Shown one piece after another: positions 8,039 to 17,736 of a stretch of DNA of 63,480 bases (positions are counted from its first letter, which is position 1; each line of letters begins with the position of its first letter). Under the pieces are notes generated by a model. That model was given only the letters and a program-made list of their open reading frames with translations, had not been told where the DNA came from and did not search any database. Where the stretch lies: the NCBI GenBank assembly GCA_021811105.1, contig JAJZPM010000013.1, forward strand, positions 1 through 63,480, written 5' to 3'. The translations under genes were made by a program, and so were the position numbers. This stretch comes from Nitrospirota bacterium. GTDB taxonomy: Bacteria > Nitrospirota > Thermodesulfovibrionia > Thermodesulfovibrionales > UBA6898.

Positions 8039-9001
8039 ATGAAAAAACGCGTCCCGCTGAGCATTCTCATTATGCTGCTCTTTCTCGCTGGAAAAACGTT
8101 CGCATTCGAAGGCCCCCTGCAGGTAAAAAACCAGTTCCCGCTTTTTCTTCATATTGATGCTCCCTACCTGGAATCCGCAGTCACGGAAAATTCCTTTTCT
8201 GCCGGACTCTCCCATTCGAGTGTCTATATGACGAGGAACTCGGCCGATTGGTCTGTCAATCTCGACATGGAAATAACGGAACTCGATTTGAGGTTAAAAA
8301 AGATCATCCCGGGACTGTTCGAACTCGGGATAGAAGTGCCCGTTCTGAGCGCAGAGAGCGGATTTATGGACGACTTCCTGGATACCTACCATCGGACCTT
8401 CGGGTTTCCCGACTACGGAAGGAGCGAACGGCCGTCCGACAGCTTTTTATATGAGGTCCGAAAAAACGGGGCCGTTGTCGTCTCCGGCAGAAACGGCAGG
8501 ATAGGAATAGGTGACATCCGTCTCACAGCAAAAAGGGAGATAAGGACGATTGATCCGGTAATAAGCCTCAGGGCAGAGGTCGAGTTCCCTACCGGTGACG
8601 CCGGCGACGGGCATGGAAGCGGTGGACTTGATACAGGATTTACGCTTCTCGCGGATAAGAAGATCAGCCAAGCATTCATGTCATACTGGAACGCCGGAAT
8701 ACTTTTTCCAGGCAGGCTCAGGGCGCACGAGGATGTCGGGTTGCGCACTTCCTACCACGCGGGGGCCGGCATCGAAGCTGCCCTCTGGAAACAGGTCTCA
8801 CTCCTGGGGCAGATAACTTTCCAGACTTCGCCCTTTCCGAAAACCGGCATCGGCTCAATCGACAGGGTCGCGGCGCTGCTTACATTCGGCGCCAGATATT
8901 CTCCGGGGAAGCAGAGTATCGAGTTCTCTCTTACGGAAGACCCCAACACCGCGGGCGCGCCCGACGTCATTCTTAATATCAGCTATAAAAGAAGATTCTG
9001 A
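8039..9001 (+). CDS. DUF3187-like outer-membrane protein
   Basis: The ATG at 8039 opens 320 codons with a clear signal peptide (KKRVPLSILIMLLFLAGKTFA). The mature part begins FEGPLQVKNQFPLFLHI, the usual opening of DUF3187 proteins. It continues as alternating beta-strands rich in aromatic residues, ending in Arg-Phe, as expected for an outer-membrane beta-barrel insertion signal. A GTG-type start at 8000 is possible on paper but would lie inside the promoter. The function of the family is unknown. The gene is single and divergent from the cytochrome-type gene. Confidence 0.7.
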   Translation: MKKRVPLSILIMLLFLAGKTFAFEGPLQVKNQFPLFLHIDAPYLESAVTENSFSAGLSHSSVYMTRNSADWSVNLDMEITELDLRLKKIIPGLFELGIEVPVLSAESGFMDDFLDTYHRTFGFPDYGRSERPSDSFLYEVRKNGAVVVSGRNGRIGIGDIRLTAKREIRTIDPVISLRAEVEFPTGDAGDGHGSGGLDTGFTLLADKKISQAFMSYWNAGILFPGRLRAHEDVGLRTSYHAGAGIEAALWKQVSLLGQITFQTSPFPKTGIGSIDRVAALLTFGARYSPGKQSIEFSLTEDPNTAGAPDVILNISYKRRF

Positions 9002-9258
9002 GATTCGAGCGCTTATTCTCTGCGGCCCCGATAAAACTTCTCGTCGCCTATCTCAAGTAAAAAAAGAAGTGGCGCATGTGCGGAAAAAATCCATAATCTG
9101 AGGCACCGTACTGCCCTTGGACATGGTCCAATACCTTTTGCTGAAAGTCACTCAAGGTTAGAACTGCGTTTACGTGAATCATGTTAGATAATTGCCGAAT
9201 TTATGGAAATTTTTCAGCATATGCGCCGCTCCTTCCTGTAGCTGCAAGCCAAACACTG

Positions 9259-9903
9259 TCAGAAATTCAGGTTGTTGCGCGCATTGAGATGGACGATCAT
9301 CTCCGGGACGTGCTCTGTCTTGCCTTTCCGTTCGAAGATCATCTTCAGCTTCACTGCATCAGGCAGATAGTTTTTTTCATCAGGGTCCCAATCAGACACC
9401 CACTCGCCGTCTTTTTCGATGCCCTTCCGCGGGACATCGTAATATTCCAGTTCGATCTTCTTCACCTCGGGGTCCAGGAGATAAACCGTGCCGCCGCTGT
9501 CTTCGAAGACGTCTTCGAGAAAAAATACTTTCTCCCTTATCTTCAGCCCGTCATTATCTGCATAAATGGAGACCCACTTAAGCCCCGCAAGGTCTTCAGG
9601 GCCTTTGCCGTAGCTGTCGACGCTCGTCGTGACAAAGCCGACGCGGTCGGACTTTCCGTCGAAAAAGAATTTCTGCAGGTCGGGCCTCTTGACCGAAAAG
9701 GGATAGGCGCCCCGCAGAAGCCACGCGATCCGGTCGTTGACAATACGGATCTTCTGCGTGACTTCCTCCCTTTCCGAGCCCTTGCCCTGGGACTGGTATC
9801 CGAGTCTCATCGCCGCAAAGAGGATGACGAGGATGACGATCGAAAGGGACATCGCGATCAGGATTTCGAGGAGCGTAAACCCCGCGCTGCTATTGCGTCT
9901 CAT
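9259..9903 (-). CDS. gspJ: type II secretion pseudopilin GspJ-like
   Basis: A short basic leader ends SSAG, followed by the prepilin signature FTLLEILIAM with Glu at position 5 and a long hydrophobic helix. The remaining 190 residues are a beta-rich globular domain like GspJ, the minor pseudopilin near the tip of the secretion pseudopilus. PilD-type peptidase would cleave after the Gly. The ATG at 9903 gives the usual short leader and overlaps the gspI stop by 14 bases; the ATG at 9930 would lengthen the leader by nine residues. It is last in the gspFGHIJ order, and no gspK follows in the window. Confidence 0.8.
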   Translation of the reverse strand: MRRNSSAGFTLLEILIAMSLSIVILVILFAAMRLGYQSQGKGSEREEVTQKIRIVNDRIAWLLRGAYPFSVKRPDLQKFFFDGKSDRVGFVTTSVDSYGKGPEDLAGLKWVSIYADNDGLKIREKVFFLEDVFEDSGGTVYLLDPEVKKIELEYYDVPRKGIEKDGEWVSDWDPDEKNYLPDAVKLKMIFERKGKTEHVPEMIVHLNARNNLNF

Positions 9904-10294
9904 AGACCGTACGGAGCCCGCTGATCGCAAGACTTCCCTTCGGGGGCCAGGTGACCGTCACCGTTATTTCATAAAGTTTCAGATGATCATCATCCGAGGA
10001 AGATTTCAGCACAATCCGGCTCGTCCCTTTGAACCCGTCTTTGAATTCAACGTCGCTCTTCCCGGGATCATCGGAGAGGTCGGGAAGGCTGTAAGCCTCA
10101 TCCAGCAGGGTACGCGCATAGAAAAGGGCCTTCGTATAATCTTCGGCCTTCTTCGTGGAACGCAGGCTTATCGAAAGGAGCTGAAACACCGCGACGACCG
10201 CAACCCCGAGTATCGCGAGGGCGACCATCACTTCGAGGAGACTAAAACCTTCTGATCGACGGCGAGCCGAGGACCGGGTCGACCTTGATTGCAT
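9890..10294 (-). CDS. gspI: type II secretion pseudopilin GspI-like
   Basis: A very basic leader ends RRRSEG, then FSLLEVMVALAILG, the prepilin cleavage and helix motif with Glu5. The mature protein is about 115 residues, with the SLRSTKKAEDYTKALFYART helix continuation typical of minor pseudopilins GspI/PulI. It overlaps gspH by about 50 bases and gspJ by 14, indicating tight translational coupling. The start at 10294 has an AGGGCAGGG stretch just before it; 10312 is an alternative ATG. GspI forms the pseudopilus tip complex with J and K. Confidence 0.8.
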   Translation of the reverse strand: MQSRSTRSSARRRSEGFSLLEVMVALAILGVAVVAVFQLLSISLRSTKKAEDYTKALFYARTLLDEAYSLPDLSDDPGKSDVEFKDGFKGTSRIVLKSSSDDDHLKLYEITVTVTWPPKGSLAISGLRTVYETQ

Positions 10295-10742
10295 ATCCCT
10301 GCCCTTTTTCATTCTCTATCTTTACAAGGCCTCCCGAGCTGTTCCCCTTCGGGAAAAAGAAGATGTCCTTGCCTATCAGCCTGAATCCCCCGGGGACGGA
10401 GCGGCCGTCCGACGCCTTTTCGTTCCCATAGTCCAGCCAGTAACGTTTCTCTTCCTCGTCGATCCTGAACGTCACGTCCCTTCGTTCGAAAAGGGCTATT
10501 TCCCGTGCGTGTCTAAGCGTCTGAAATATCCGCCGCGCCTCCTCATTGAAGACGGCCCTATCGTGCATCCTGCCGGTCGCGACGATCGCAACAGACACTA
10601 CCAATCCTGCGATAAAGAGTACAACTATGAGCTCAAAAAACGTAAATCCCGTCTCAGAAGTCCTGCCCGCAGTACGTACCGAAAACGGCGTAAATCCGCG
10701 GCGGCCGTCTTTTCGTTCGGAAGTCTCCTCTAACAGAGGCAT
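10242..10742 (-). CDS. gspH: type II secretion pseudopilin GspH-like
   Basis: The prepilin motif SETG/FTFFELIVVLFIAGLV lies unusually far in: the leader is about 32 residues with a start at 10742, or 37 from 10757. The rest fits GspH/FimT minor pseudopilins, with a FNEEARRIFQTLRHAREIAL helix and a small beta domain (about 165 residues in all). The gene follows gspG with only a few bases between them. An AAAGGA sequence sits just before the ATG at 10742, closer than ideal for a ribosome site. The long leader is the odd point. Confidence 0.75.
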   Translation of the reverse strand: MPLLEETSERKDGRRGFTPFSVRTAGRTSETGFTFFELIVVLFIAGLVVSVAIVATGRMHDRAVFNEEARRIFQTLRHAREIALFERRDVTFRIDEEEKRYWLDYGNEKASDGRSVPGGFRLIGKDIFFFPKGNSSGGLVKIENEKGQGYAIKVDPVLGSPSIRRF

Positions 10743-10747
10743 ATCCT

Positions 10748-11185
10748 TTACTGCCAACTGTCGATATCCTTGTTGAACCCGTCACCACCAGGAGTACCGT
10801 CAGCACCGTAGGAAAAAAGGTCATATTCCCCGTGACTGCCGGGACTTTGGTACTGAAATGGTTTTTTCCACGCATCGTTCGGGACCACATTCTTCTTCAG
10901 GTAGGGTCCATTCCATCCGTCTATGCCCGGATTCGTAATCAGGGCGTTAAGCCCTTCTGCGGTACTAGGATACCTCCCTACGTCCAGTCTGAAGGCGTCG
11001 AGCGCCGAACCAAGCATTTCAACCTGGGTCTTTGTAGCCGATACGTTTGCCTTGTCGACGTTCCCGAAGAGCCTCGGCCCGACGAGAGCGGCAAGGAGCC
11101 CAAGGATGACCATGACCACGAGCAGCTCGATAAGCGTAAAGCCCTCGTCGTTCGTTACCCGTTTCTTTTCTACTCTATTCTCCAT
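10748..11185 (-). CDS. gspG: type II secretion major pseudopilin GspG
   Basis: After a leader of about 16 residues ending NDEG comes FTLIELLVVMVILGLLAALV, the classical pseudopilin helix with Glu5. The following LFGNVDKANVSATKTQVEM and the GRYPSTAEGLNALITNP loop are GspG hallmarks, as is the C-terminal Gly/Asp-rich calcium-binding region. The ATG at 11185 is chosen because AGGAGG lies 6 bases upstream. GspG builds the pseudopilus that pushes substrates through the outer-membrane secretin. Confidence 0.93.
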   Translation of the reverse strand: MENRVEKKRVTNDEGFTLIELLVVMVILGLLAALVGPRLFGNVDKANVSATKTQVEMLGSALDAFRLDVGRYPSTAEGLNALITNPGIDGWNGPYLKKNVVPNDAWKKPFQYQSPGSHGEYDLFSYGADGTPGGDGFNKDIDSWQ

Positions 11186-11250
11186 GTTTCCTCCTAATGT
11201 TATCCTTCTGTATCTCATGTATTTTACCTTTTACCTTTTACTGTCCGCCT

Positions 11251-12444
11251 TTATATAGGTATCTCGTTGATACTGAAAATGCCGATGAGCATCGAGACAA
11301 CGATAAAGCCGACGACCGACCCCATCAGGAGTATCAGCGCAGGCTCGAAAAGGCTAATGAACCGCTTGATAAGGTCCTTTGTCTCGACCTCGAACCTCTC
11401 GGCGATAAGGAGAAAAGTCTCTTCGAGCCTGCCGGCCTCTTCTCCGACAGTGACCATCTGTGTAACAATCGCCGGGAAGACGCCGCTTTCCCTCAGGGGC
11501 TGGGACATACCCCTGCCCTTGCTGACCCCCTCTTCTACCACTGCAAGACGCTTCGCGATCATCTCGTTGTCGACCACTTCTCTGGATATCCTGATCGCCT
11601 CGATTATCGGGACTCCGCTCTGAAGAAGCGTCCCGAACGTCCTCGAAAATCTCGATATGATGAGCTTCATGCTCAATTTCCTCAGCACCGGCAACTTCAG
11701 TTTCAGACCATCGATGTATGCCCTGCCTTCGGCGGTATTCGAATATCCCCGGACCATGAGGACAGCAGCCCCAACGGCGGCAAGAACAACCCACCAGTAT
11801 GAGGCAAAGGCATTGCTTACCCGGATCAGGACGATGGTCGGCAGGGGAAGTGCCTGCCCCATATCGGTGAAGATCTGCGAGAACCTCGGGATCACATACA
11901 GCATCAGCACCGCAACCGCAAGCCCGCCCACCACGGTAAGGAGGACCGGGTATATCAGCGCCGATATGATCTCCTGTTTGAAAGAAATGGTCGTCTCGAG
12001 AAAAGAGACAAGCCGCTTGATCACCGTCTCGAGGATACCGCCCGTCTCCCCTGCCTTTATCATGTTCACATACACTTTAGGGAAGATCTTGTGCTTGCCC
12101 ATCGCATACGAAAGGGAATTGCCCTTCTGGATATCCACGTAGACTTCCCTGATGATCGCACGAAAGGCCTTTTTTTCGGAGTGCTCCGAGAGGACGTACA
12201 ATGCCCTGTCGATGGGCAGACCGGAATCGAGGAGGTTCCCGAGTTCCTGGGTAAAGGTGAGAAGGTCCTTGGAGGTGACCCTCTCAAAAAAAGAGATTTC
12301 CTTCGATTCGGACATCCTGATACTCAGCGGCATAAGTCCCTTTTCCCTGAGCGATGATTTGAGGGTAGACTCATCCGAATACGAGGCGCTCTCCCGTATC
12401 TTTCTGCCGGAAGAATCGACCGCTTCATAGACATATAACGGCAT
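11251..12444 (-). CDS. gspF: type II secretion inner-membrane platform protein GspF
   Basis: This 397-residue protein has the double GspF/PilC architecture. Two homologous cytoplasmic domains each have a conserved LTFTQELGNLLDSGLPIDRA or FSRTFGTLLQSGVPIIEAIR helix. There are three membrane segments near residues 165-190, 215-235 and 365-390. It forms the inner-membrane platform that couples the GspE ATPase to pseudopilus growth. It is first in the gspFGHIJ operon. The ATPase (E) and secretin (D) genes are not in this window. Confidence 0.93.
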   Translation of the reverse strand: MPLYVYEAVDSSGRKIRESASYSDESTLKSSLREKGLMPLSIRMSESKEISFFERVTSKDLLTFTQELGNLLDSGLPIDRALYVLSEHSEKKAFRAIIREVYVDIQKGNSLSYAMGKHKIFPKVYVNMIKAGETGGILETVIKRLVSFLETTISFKQEIISALIYPVLLTVVGGLAVAVLMLYVIPRFSQIFTDMGQALPLPTIVLIRVSNAFASYWWVVLAAVGAAVLMVRGYSNTAEGRAYIDGLKLKLPVLRKLSMKLIISRFSRTFGTLLQSGVPIIEAIRISREVVDNEMIAKRLAVVEEGVSKGRGMSQPLRESGVFPAIVTQMVTVGEEAGRLEETFLLIAERFEVETKDLIKRFISLFEPALILLMGSVVGFIVVSMLIGIFSINEIPI

Positions 12445-12451
12445 TTATTAT

Positions 12452-12460
12452 ATTATCACA
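12452..12460 (-). promoter_or_regulatory. extended -10 (TGT GATAAT), 7 bases before gspF
   Basis: On the minus strand TGTGATAAT matches an extended -10 element and ends 7 bases before the gspF ATG. A second TATAAT overlaps the interval but lies too close to the start to serve it. No ribosome site is present, so the gsp operon mRNA is probably leaderless. Confidence 0.5.
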
Positions 12461-12656
12461 CGGTTCCCGGGGGGGGCAAACCTGCCTTGCCGCTCAACGG
12501 CTCGGTTGAGGCATTAGGCGGGGTGCAGACCGCGGGCGAACTTCTTGACGAGGAGGGTGGAGGGCGCCCAGGGGATCGGGGTTAGGGACGCCCTCCCGAG
12601 GACGGCGATCTTTTGGGAATCATGGAGGGTTCGCCGTCCTATATTACAAAAAAAAA

Positions 12657-14672
12657 CTATTGCAACAAATCGAATGAGCATTGCGATCCAGAAGGGGGAT
12701 GATTAGTGTAAATTTGTGGGCTTCCCCACCACATCCGTTGGCCCCTGAAAGTGTAAAAATTGGTTATCTCCCACGCCGGGAAGGAGGTGCTCTCGCCGGG
12801 ATAATAAGGGACAAAGCACGGGGGAGCACCACCACATAATGCGCCGTCCTCCGAATAGTCCGACTGCCTCTTTATGGCATAGTTAATGAATAGATATAGC
12901 ATGTCAGATATCGGCCACTGGTCTGCGGCGTCTCGATTTATCCAATGCTCGTAGTTGACCAAATCAAATTGATAATCACTGAGTATATATAGGGGGCGCG
13001 CATGAGTGCCTGCGGCAATATCGGAGAACTTGAAATCATAAAGCGTCGGCGACGCTATCCTGTAACTCGTCTCTGAGTAGGGAGAAAACAGCATGTATAT
13101 ATCCTTAGGGTCATGTCCATATACGTCTGCCTCACCAGGATAATCTGCAACTCCATTGTGGTTCGCATCTACTTGAGCTATCGCCTCCGCACTGCCAGCT
13201 ACGAACCAACTGCTATTGATACATATCATGTCCGTATTGCTAAAGATATCCATGGGCGTGGGTTCGCTGATGTCTTTGAATCCAACAGCCACGGCGTTAT
13301 CTTCGCTGCCCAGTGTCCCTTTGAAGACAACCTGGATATATACGTCCGTTGCCCAAAGGGGTATACCGCTCTGGCCAAGGTCGAAATTCAGCTCTGTCGG
13401 CGTCGCACTGTATAAGGCGCTTACGTTATTCTTCTCAGGCACCACGATGTAGGAAAAATCGGTATCCGTTTCAACAGGACCGGGTTGAAATGGATCTGCA
13501 TGGGCCACCTTGTATTTCACCACAAGCTGTATAGTGCCATTTGTCATGTTCTCGCCGGTGGAAGTTGCATTTGTAGCAATGAGCTTTATAGTCGTAAATG
13601 CAGGATTAAATCCCGGCTGCGACGCATCTATCATGGAATAAAGACCATTGGTTGGCACAGATATATCTATGGTGCCGCGGAAGAAAAAGTTTAAGAAACC
13701 AGCGGCGTATCCGACGGCTCTTGGGATTAGCAAATCCGCATATTCCTTGTGAACTTTATTGTTCAACGAATATACCCGCTCTGGGTAGCCATATTTCTGC
13801 ATTTCAAAGTCCATGTATGAGTAAGCGGAAAGATGGGATATAGACTTGGATTCGGCGGGCCTGTAATTGTCCGTTGCATAGCCTTGCACATATCTCACTG
13901 TATACTGACTCCCGCCCACAGTTTCCGTCGTTGTCCAGTCACCTATTGGTACAGGCAGCGCATACCTGGCATCATCAATGTTTGTATCGCGACTCAGGAA
14001 ATTGCTGTTTGTGTACTCAGCAAGACCCTTGCCTCCGTTAATCCAGAAAGTATCTAGGCTGTTAAAGACGGACAGTTCTACGGGCGAATAGCCGTCAAAA
14101 TTGAGAGGGGGTATTTCTGGATTTGTCCCTTCAACGGCAATTCTCGTGTATCTTTCATACATATCACGCTGTGAATTCAAGAAGGGCAGATGCGCATCGT
14201 TCCGCACATGAGCAGGAACCGCTTTGTCATGAATGAGATGCATTATCTGTCCCAATCCGCGGAAAAGGTGCGCAAACGCAGAGGCTCTATTAGCGGTTTG
14301 CGTAGCCGGCAGCGCAGAATAATAGGAGTATCTTGCCCACTTCCAATCCCACTCATTGTTAGCATAATCTTTGGCCCATTGAAGTGATGACTTGCCGTTA
14401 AAGAGGCCCTGCCCTGTTGTTGGGTCATAGAAATGATTCAGCCAGCGCGGAGGGTTATCTTCTGTTTCACTCCCCGATTCAATCCACGCCTTCGCCGTTT
14501 TGGCGCCAAACTTATCCAGGGGAGTGATACCCAGCTTGGTTCTCAGATAAGACTCAGTGCCGGCCGCTGCAATGGCCTGTGTGGCTATCGCATGATGTAC
14601 ATTCGTCTCGTAGCTTTCCGCCGCGGCAGTCAACATAAATGAGGCCATCAGTATCAATAGCAATCTTCTCAC
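12657..14672 (-). CDS. large exported protein with an S1/P1 nuclease-phospholipase C-like N-terminal domain
   Basis: The GTG at 14672 has GGAGGA 7 bases upstream and gives about 671 residues with a signal peptide ending AAAE. The first 350 residues are helical and contain YETNVHHAIATQAI near the start. A GLGQIMHLIHDKAVPAHVRN motif appears near residue 140, like the His/Asp metal motifs of the zinc phospholipase C / S1-P1 nuclease group. The rest is beta-rich and probably a separate binding domain. It ends a three-gene operon of exported proteins. Zinc binding and phosphoesterase activity are inferred from the motif only. Confidence 0.6.
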   Translation of the reverse strand: MRRLLLILMASFMLTAAAESYETNVHHAIATQAIAAAGTESYLRTKLGITPLDKFGAKTAKAWIESGSETEDNPPRWLNHFYDPTTGQGLFNGKSSLQWAKDYANNEWDWKWARYSYYSALPATQTANRASAFAHLFRGLGQIMHLIHDKAVPAHVRNDAHLPFLNSQRDMYERYTRIAVEGTNPEIPPLNFDGYSPVELSVFNSLDTFWINGGKGLAEYTNSNFLSRDTNIDDARYALPVPIGDWTTTETVGGSQYTVRYVQGYATDNYRPAESKSISHLSAYSYMDFEMQKYGYPERVYSLNNKVHKEYADLLIPRAVGYAAGFLNFFFRGTIDISVPTNGLYSMIDASQPGFNPAFTTIKLIATNATSTGENMTNGTIQLVVKYKVAHADPFQPGPVETDTDFSYIVVPEKNNVSALYSATPTELNFDLGQSGIPLWATDVYIQVVFKGTLGSEDNAVAVGFKDISEPTPMDIFSNTDMICINSSWFVAGSAEAIAQVDANHNGVADYPGEADVYGHDPKDIYMLFSPYSETSYRIASPTLYDFKFSDIAAGTHARPLYILSDYQFDLVNYEHWINRDAADQWPISDMLYLFINYAIKRQSDYSEDGALCGGAPPCFVPYYPGESTSFPAWEITNFYTFRGQRMWWGSPQIYTNHPPSGSQCSFDLLQ

Positions 14673-14673
14673 G

Positions 14674-15408
14674 CTATCTTCCTCCGTCCCTGTGTAAGTC
14701 ATCTCTCAGATCTTCGCGATATCTTGCTAAATCATTATTCCAATTCTGTACTATATATGGCTCGGGGAATGTCTTCTGAATTTCATCAGAATACTTGTCA
14801 ACGATTTTGTAGACTTCTAAAAAGAATGGCTTCAATCTCTTATATGCTGTCTTATTTGAGTATTTAAAATAGTCGTGATAACGATAGGTGCTATACAATA
14901 GCCCCAGATAACCATTAATGAGCGGCGACCCGTCAATATTATTACTCTCCTTACTGCTCAGATAGATTCTTATTGGGGCATTTAGTGGGATTTCTTCACT
15001 TGGACTCAAGATATCATTGCTTTTCCGTAGTACATCTTTTCTTTCAGCAATTTGCACATACTGTACTGCATAAATATACCCCTCTTTAAAAACATAAACA
15101 CGCCTTTCCTCCGTCCATCCACCGGTATATTTCATGTAAGCATCTATCTTGAAGAAACCCTTATTATCCGTTATGGCAATCTGCAGAGCATCAGGGTGGG
15201 CATTGCCACCACCCACATTTATTCTTTCCAAAATCGAATAGTAGTCTGTAAAACAGACCACGTAGGCATTTTCAATCGGTCTTCCCGATTCCTTGTCTAG
15301 GAGGACGCCCTCGAATCCTGGCAGGTAGCTCGCCCCGGTACATGACACAGATGAAGCGAGCATCAGAATAATCACAAGTTGCATTGTGCGATATCGATAA
15401 TGTTTCAT
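14674..15408 (-). CDS. putative lipoprotein with carboxypeptidase regulatory-like domain
   Basis: This 244-residue protein has a hydrophobic N-terminus followed by SSVSC, a plausible lipobox with Cys near residue 24. Residues about 33-120 look like a transthyretin-like/CarboxypepD regulatory fold (FEGVLLDKESGRPIENAYVV, then a TDNKGFFKID turn). The C-terminal half is helical and charged, without recognisable motifs. It lies one base from the downstream gene and 21 bases after the upstream FN3 protein gene, so all three are cotranscribed. Its location is presumably the outer or inner membrane. Confidence 0.6.
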   Translation of the reverse strand: MKHYRYRTMQLVIILMLASSVSCTGASYLPGFEGVLLDKESGRPIENAYVVCFTDYYSILERINVGGGNAHPDALQIAITDNKGFFKIDAYMKYTGGWTEERRVYVFKEGYIYAVQYVQIAERKDVLRKSNDILSPSEEIPLNAPIRIYLSSKESNNIDGSPLINGYLGLLYSTYRYHDYFKYSNKTAYKRLKPFFLEVYKIVDKYSDEIQKTFPEPYIVQNWNNDLARYREDLRDDLHRDGGR

Positions 15409-15429
15409 GTCAGCCTTCTTTCTTCAGCT

Positions 15430-17736
15430 CTAGAACCCTTGTATCTTCCATAGCCCATCGTCATCCTTTACGAAATAGATGAAATACATGACATCCATCG
15501 GTTGGCCGTCTACGATTTCGTTCCTGATTATGCGATATTCCGCTGTGTCACTACCTATATAGTCCAAACTTATGTCCTGCATATTTGCAGTAATCTCCGG
15601 CAGATGCCCGGAAAGAGCAGAAAAAATGCTGAGATATTTATCCTTTGATGCAAAGCTGTAATATCCCGATGCACCCGCAGCATCCTGAGCTGTCAATCTG
15701 CCCTTCATTGAATTCCAAATGCCCCTGAGCAATCCGTCAAGATCGGTAGCGTTCTGTGCCGTTATAGCAACCATATCCATATAGGAAGTAGTCGTCGTAT
15801 CCACAACTGTCAGCGTTGCATAGTAGATGCCCTGAGACGAATACAAGTGGCTTATGTTGTCGAACGTCGCGCCTGTATAATCATCGACCGCATCCCCGTC
15901 AAAGTCTATCACGTAGCTCGCCACACCATTCGGCATCGACGTTGAAGCGGTAAAGTTGACCGTAAGTGGAGCAACCCCTGACTCAGGATTTGCCGTCAGG
16001 GTCACATATGGCTGAGAGGTATTGGCGGTCACTGTTATTGCCGTCGTAGCCGTATTTCCCTGTGTATCTGTCGCCGTTACCGATATCGTGTTGGCCCCGT
16101 CTGCAAGAGGCACGTGGTTGGCCGCAAAATCATCGTTGTACACCATGCCGACTATCCCGTTAACAGTTACGCCGGTTTCGTTGCCGGGTGTGATAAGAGT
16201 CCCTTTTACCATTATATCCGGCCTGCTTATGGCACTCCCATTTGTCGGAGAAGTAATGGTTATCGTTATGGGCGGAGTCGTAAATGTCATGTCCTGGCCA
16301 TTCGTAGTCCCGTCCACGTTGACCGCCACAATTCTGTAATGATACGTGGTGTTTATGGACAGCCCCGTTATATTGGCCGAGACGGAAACGTTGTCGATGC
16401 CGGCGGGCAGCGTCTGGGTGGGAGTTGTATTTCCATAAGAAGCGGTCAAGCCCCATTCAAAATATGCTGAGGTCTCAAGCCCGTTAGGGTTGACGGTGGC
16501 GTTCAATGTGGCGGAATTGCCGTTTTTGTTGGTTGCCGGGTCGGTTACGGCAAGTGGTGGCGCATTAGACGGTGTGGTGAATGAGACATCAGCGCCGTAT
16601 GTAGTTCCTATGGAATTAGTGGCAACCAACCTGTAGTGGTAGGTCAAGCCCACCGTCAATCCGGATATATATGCCGTTACGGCAACATCGTCGACGCCGA
16701 CGGAGATCGTTTGTGTGGACGTTATATTGCCGTATGATGTATCGGTCCCCCACTCGAAATAGACTGAGGTCTCGGCCCCGTTCGGATTTACGGTGGCATT
16801 CAATGTTGCTGTGTTGCCGGTCGTGCCGCTTGCAGGGTTCGTAACAGCGGAAGGAGCAATTACCGGTGTCGTGAAGGACACATCTGAGCCATTGGTCGTC
16901 CCCGCAGAATTCGTGGCGACTATCCTGTAGTGGTAAGGAGTATTTGCTTTTAGCCCGGAGATGTCAGCCGTAATGGGAATACTGCCTGTAACCGCAGGAA
17001 TTATCTGAGTTGATGTGGTATTGCCATAGGCAGTTGTGGTTCCCCACTCGAAGTAGACAGAGGTCTCCGCCCCGTTTGGATTGACCGTGGCATTGAGGGT
17101 CGCCGTATTTCCGGCATTATTGGAGACAGGATCAGTTGTTGCGGAAGGGGCCGCCGCCATTGTCGTAGCGTTTGCTGTGTCGCAATAAGGGGAATCCGAA
17201 AACATGTCGTATGCTCTTATCCGGTAATAATACGTCGTTCCGGGCAGCAAGGACGGGTCGGTGTCGGAATATGTTGTTTCATTTTGACCGGTAGTACCTA
17301 TTTGGCTGTAAGTTCCATCTATTCCGGTCTTCCGCTCTATCTTAAAGCCTGTTTCCGTGCTTGAGTTGTCGCTCCATGACAAGTCTATTCTGCTTGAGGA
17401 TACTGCAACCGCACTGAGCCCGGAGGGAGCATCAGGGGGCACGTAACTGCCTGAAAGGGTAAGGGTTGAATTCGGATCTATGGTAACCGTCCAGGCATAG
17501 TCTCCATTTATAGCAAGGGCAATGAATGTATCAGTCAAATCCCAGGTGCAGTCCTTTGATGACGTAGCGTCAAAGAGAATAGTATCGGCGGCTGAGGGCA
17601 GGAGGTTTCCCGTCCAGTTCTCTGGAGTTGATGCAAGGTTATCGGTACCGCCGCCATCCCAAGTCGCAGAAAAAGCAGGTGAGATTGAAATGAAAATAGT
17701 AAATAAGAATACAAATATTTGTAGAGAATTCTTCAT
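15430..17736 (-). CDS. exported multi-domain fibronectin III / PKD protein
   Basis: This 768-residue protein has a signal peptide ending AFSA and a beta-helix-like start (TWDGGGTDNLASTPENW). A classical fibronectin III domain follows (about 105-190). Three copies of a roughly 95-residue unit come next, each with NATVNPNG.ETS.YFEWG and YHYR(I/L)VATNS. Then there is a bacterial Ig-like segment (ITSPTNGSAISRPDIMVKG) and a PKD domain (about 575-655) with the YVIDFDGDAVDDYTGATF turn. The C-terminal 110 residues form a small alpha/beta domain of unknown type. It is the first gene of the operon, with AGGGGAT before the ATG. A surface binding or scaffolding role is inferred. Confidence 0.7.
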   Translation of the reverse strand: MKNSLQIFVFLFTIFISISPAFSATWDGGGTDNLASTPENWTGNLLPSAADTILFDATSSKDCTWDLTDTFIALAINGDYAWTVTIDPNSTLTLSGSYVPPDAPSGLSAVAVSSSRIDLSWSDNSSTETGFKIERKTGIDGTYSQIGTTGQNETTYSDTDPSLLPGTTYYYRIRAYDMFSDSPYCDTANATTMAAAPSATTDPVSNNAGNTATLNATVNPNGAETSVYFEWGTTTAYGNTTSTQIIPAVTGSIPITADISGLKANTPYHYRIVATNSAGTTNGSDVSFTTPVIAPSAVTNPASGTTGNTATLNATVNPNGAETSVYFEWGTDTSYGNITSTQTISVGVDDVAVTAYISGLTVGLTYHYRLVATNSIGTTYGADVSFTTPSNAPPLAVTDPATNKNGNSATLNATVNPNGLETSAYFEWGLTASYGNTTPTQTLPAGIDNVSVSANITGLSINTTYHYRIVAVNVDGTTNGQDMTFTTPPITITITSPTNGSAISRPDIMVKGTLITPGNETGVTVNGIVGMVYNDDFAANHVPLADGANTISVTATDTQGNTATTAITVTANTSQPYVTLTANPESGVAPLTVNFTASTSMPNGVASYVIDFDGDAVDDYTGATFDNISHLYSSQGIYYATLTVVDTTTTSYMDMVAITAQNATDLDGLLRGIWNSMKGRLTAQDAAGASGYYSFASKDKYLSIFSALSGHLPEITANMQDISLDYIGSDTAEYRIIRNEIVDGQPMDVMYFIYFVKDDDGLWKIQGF

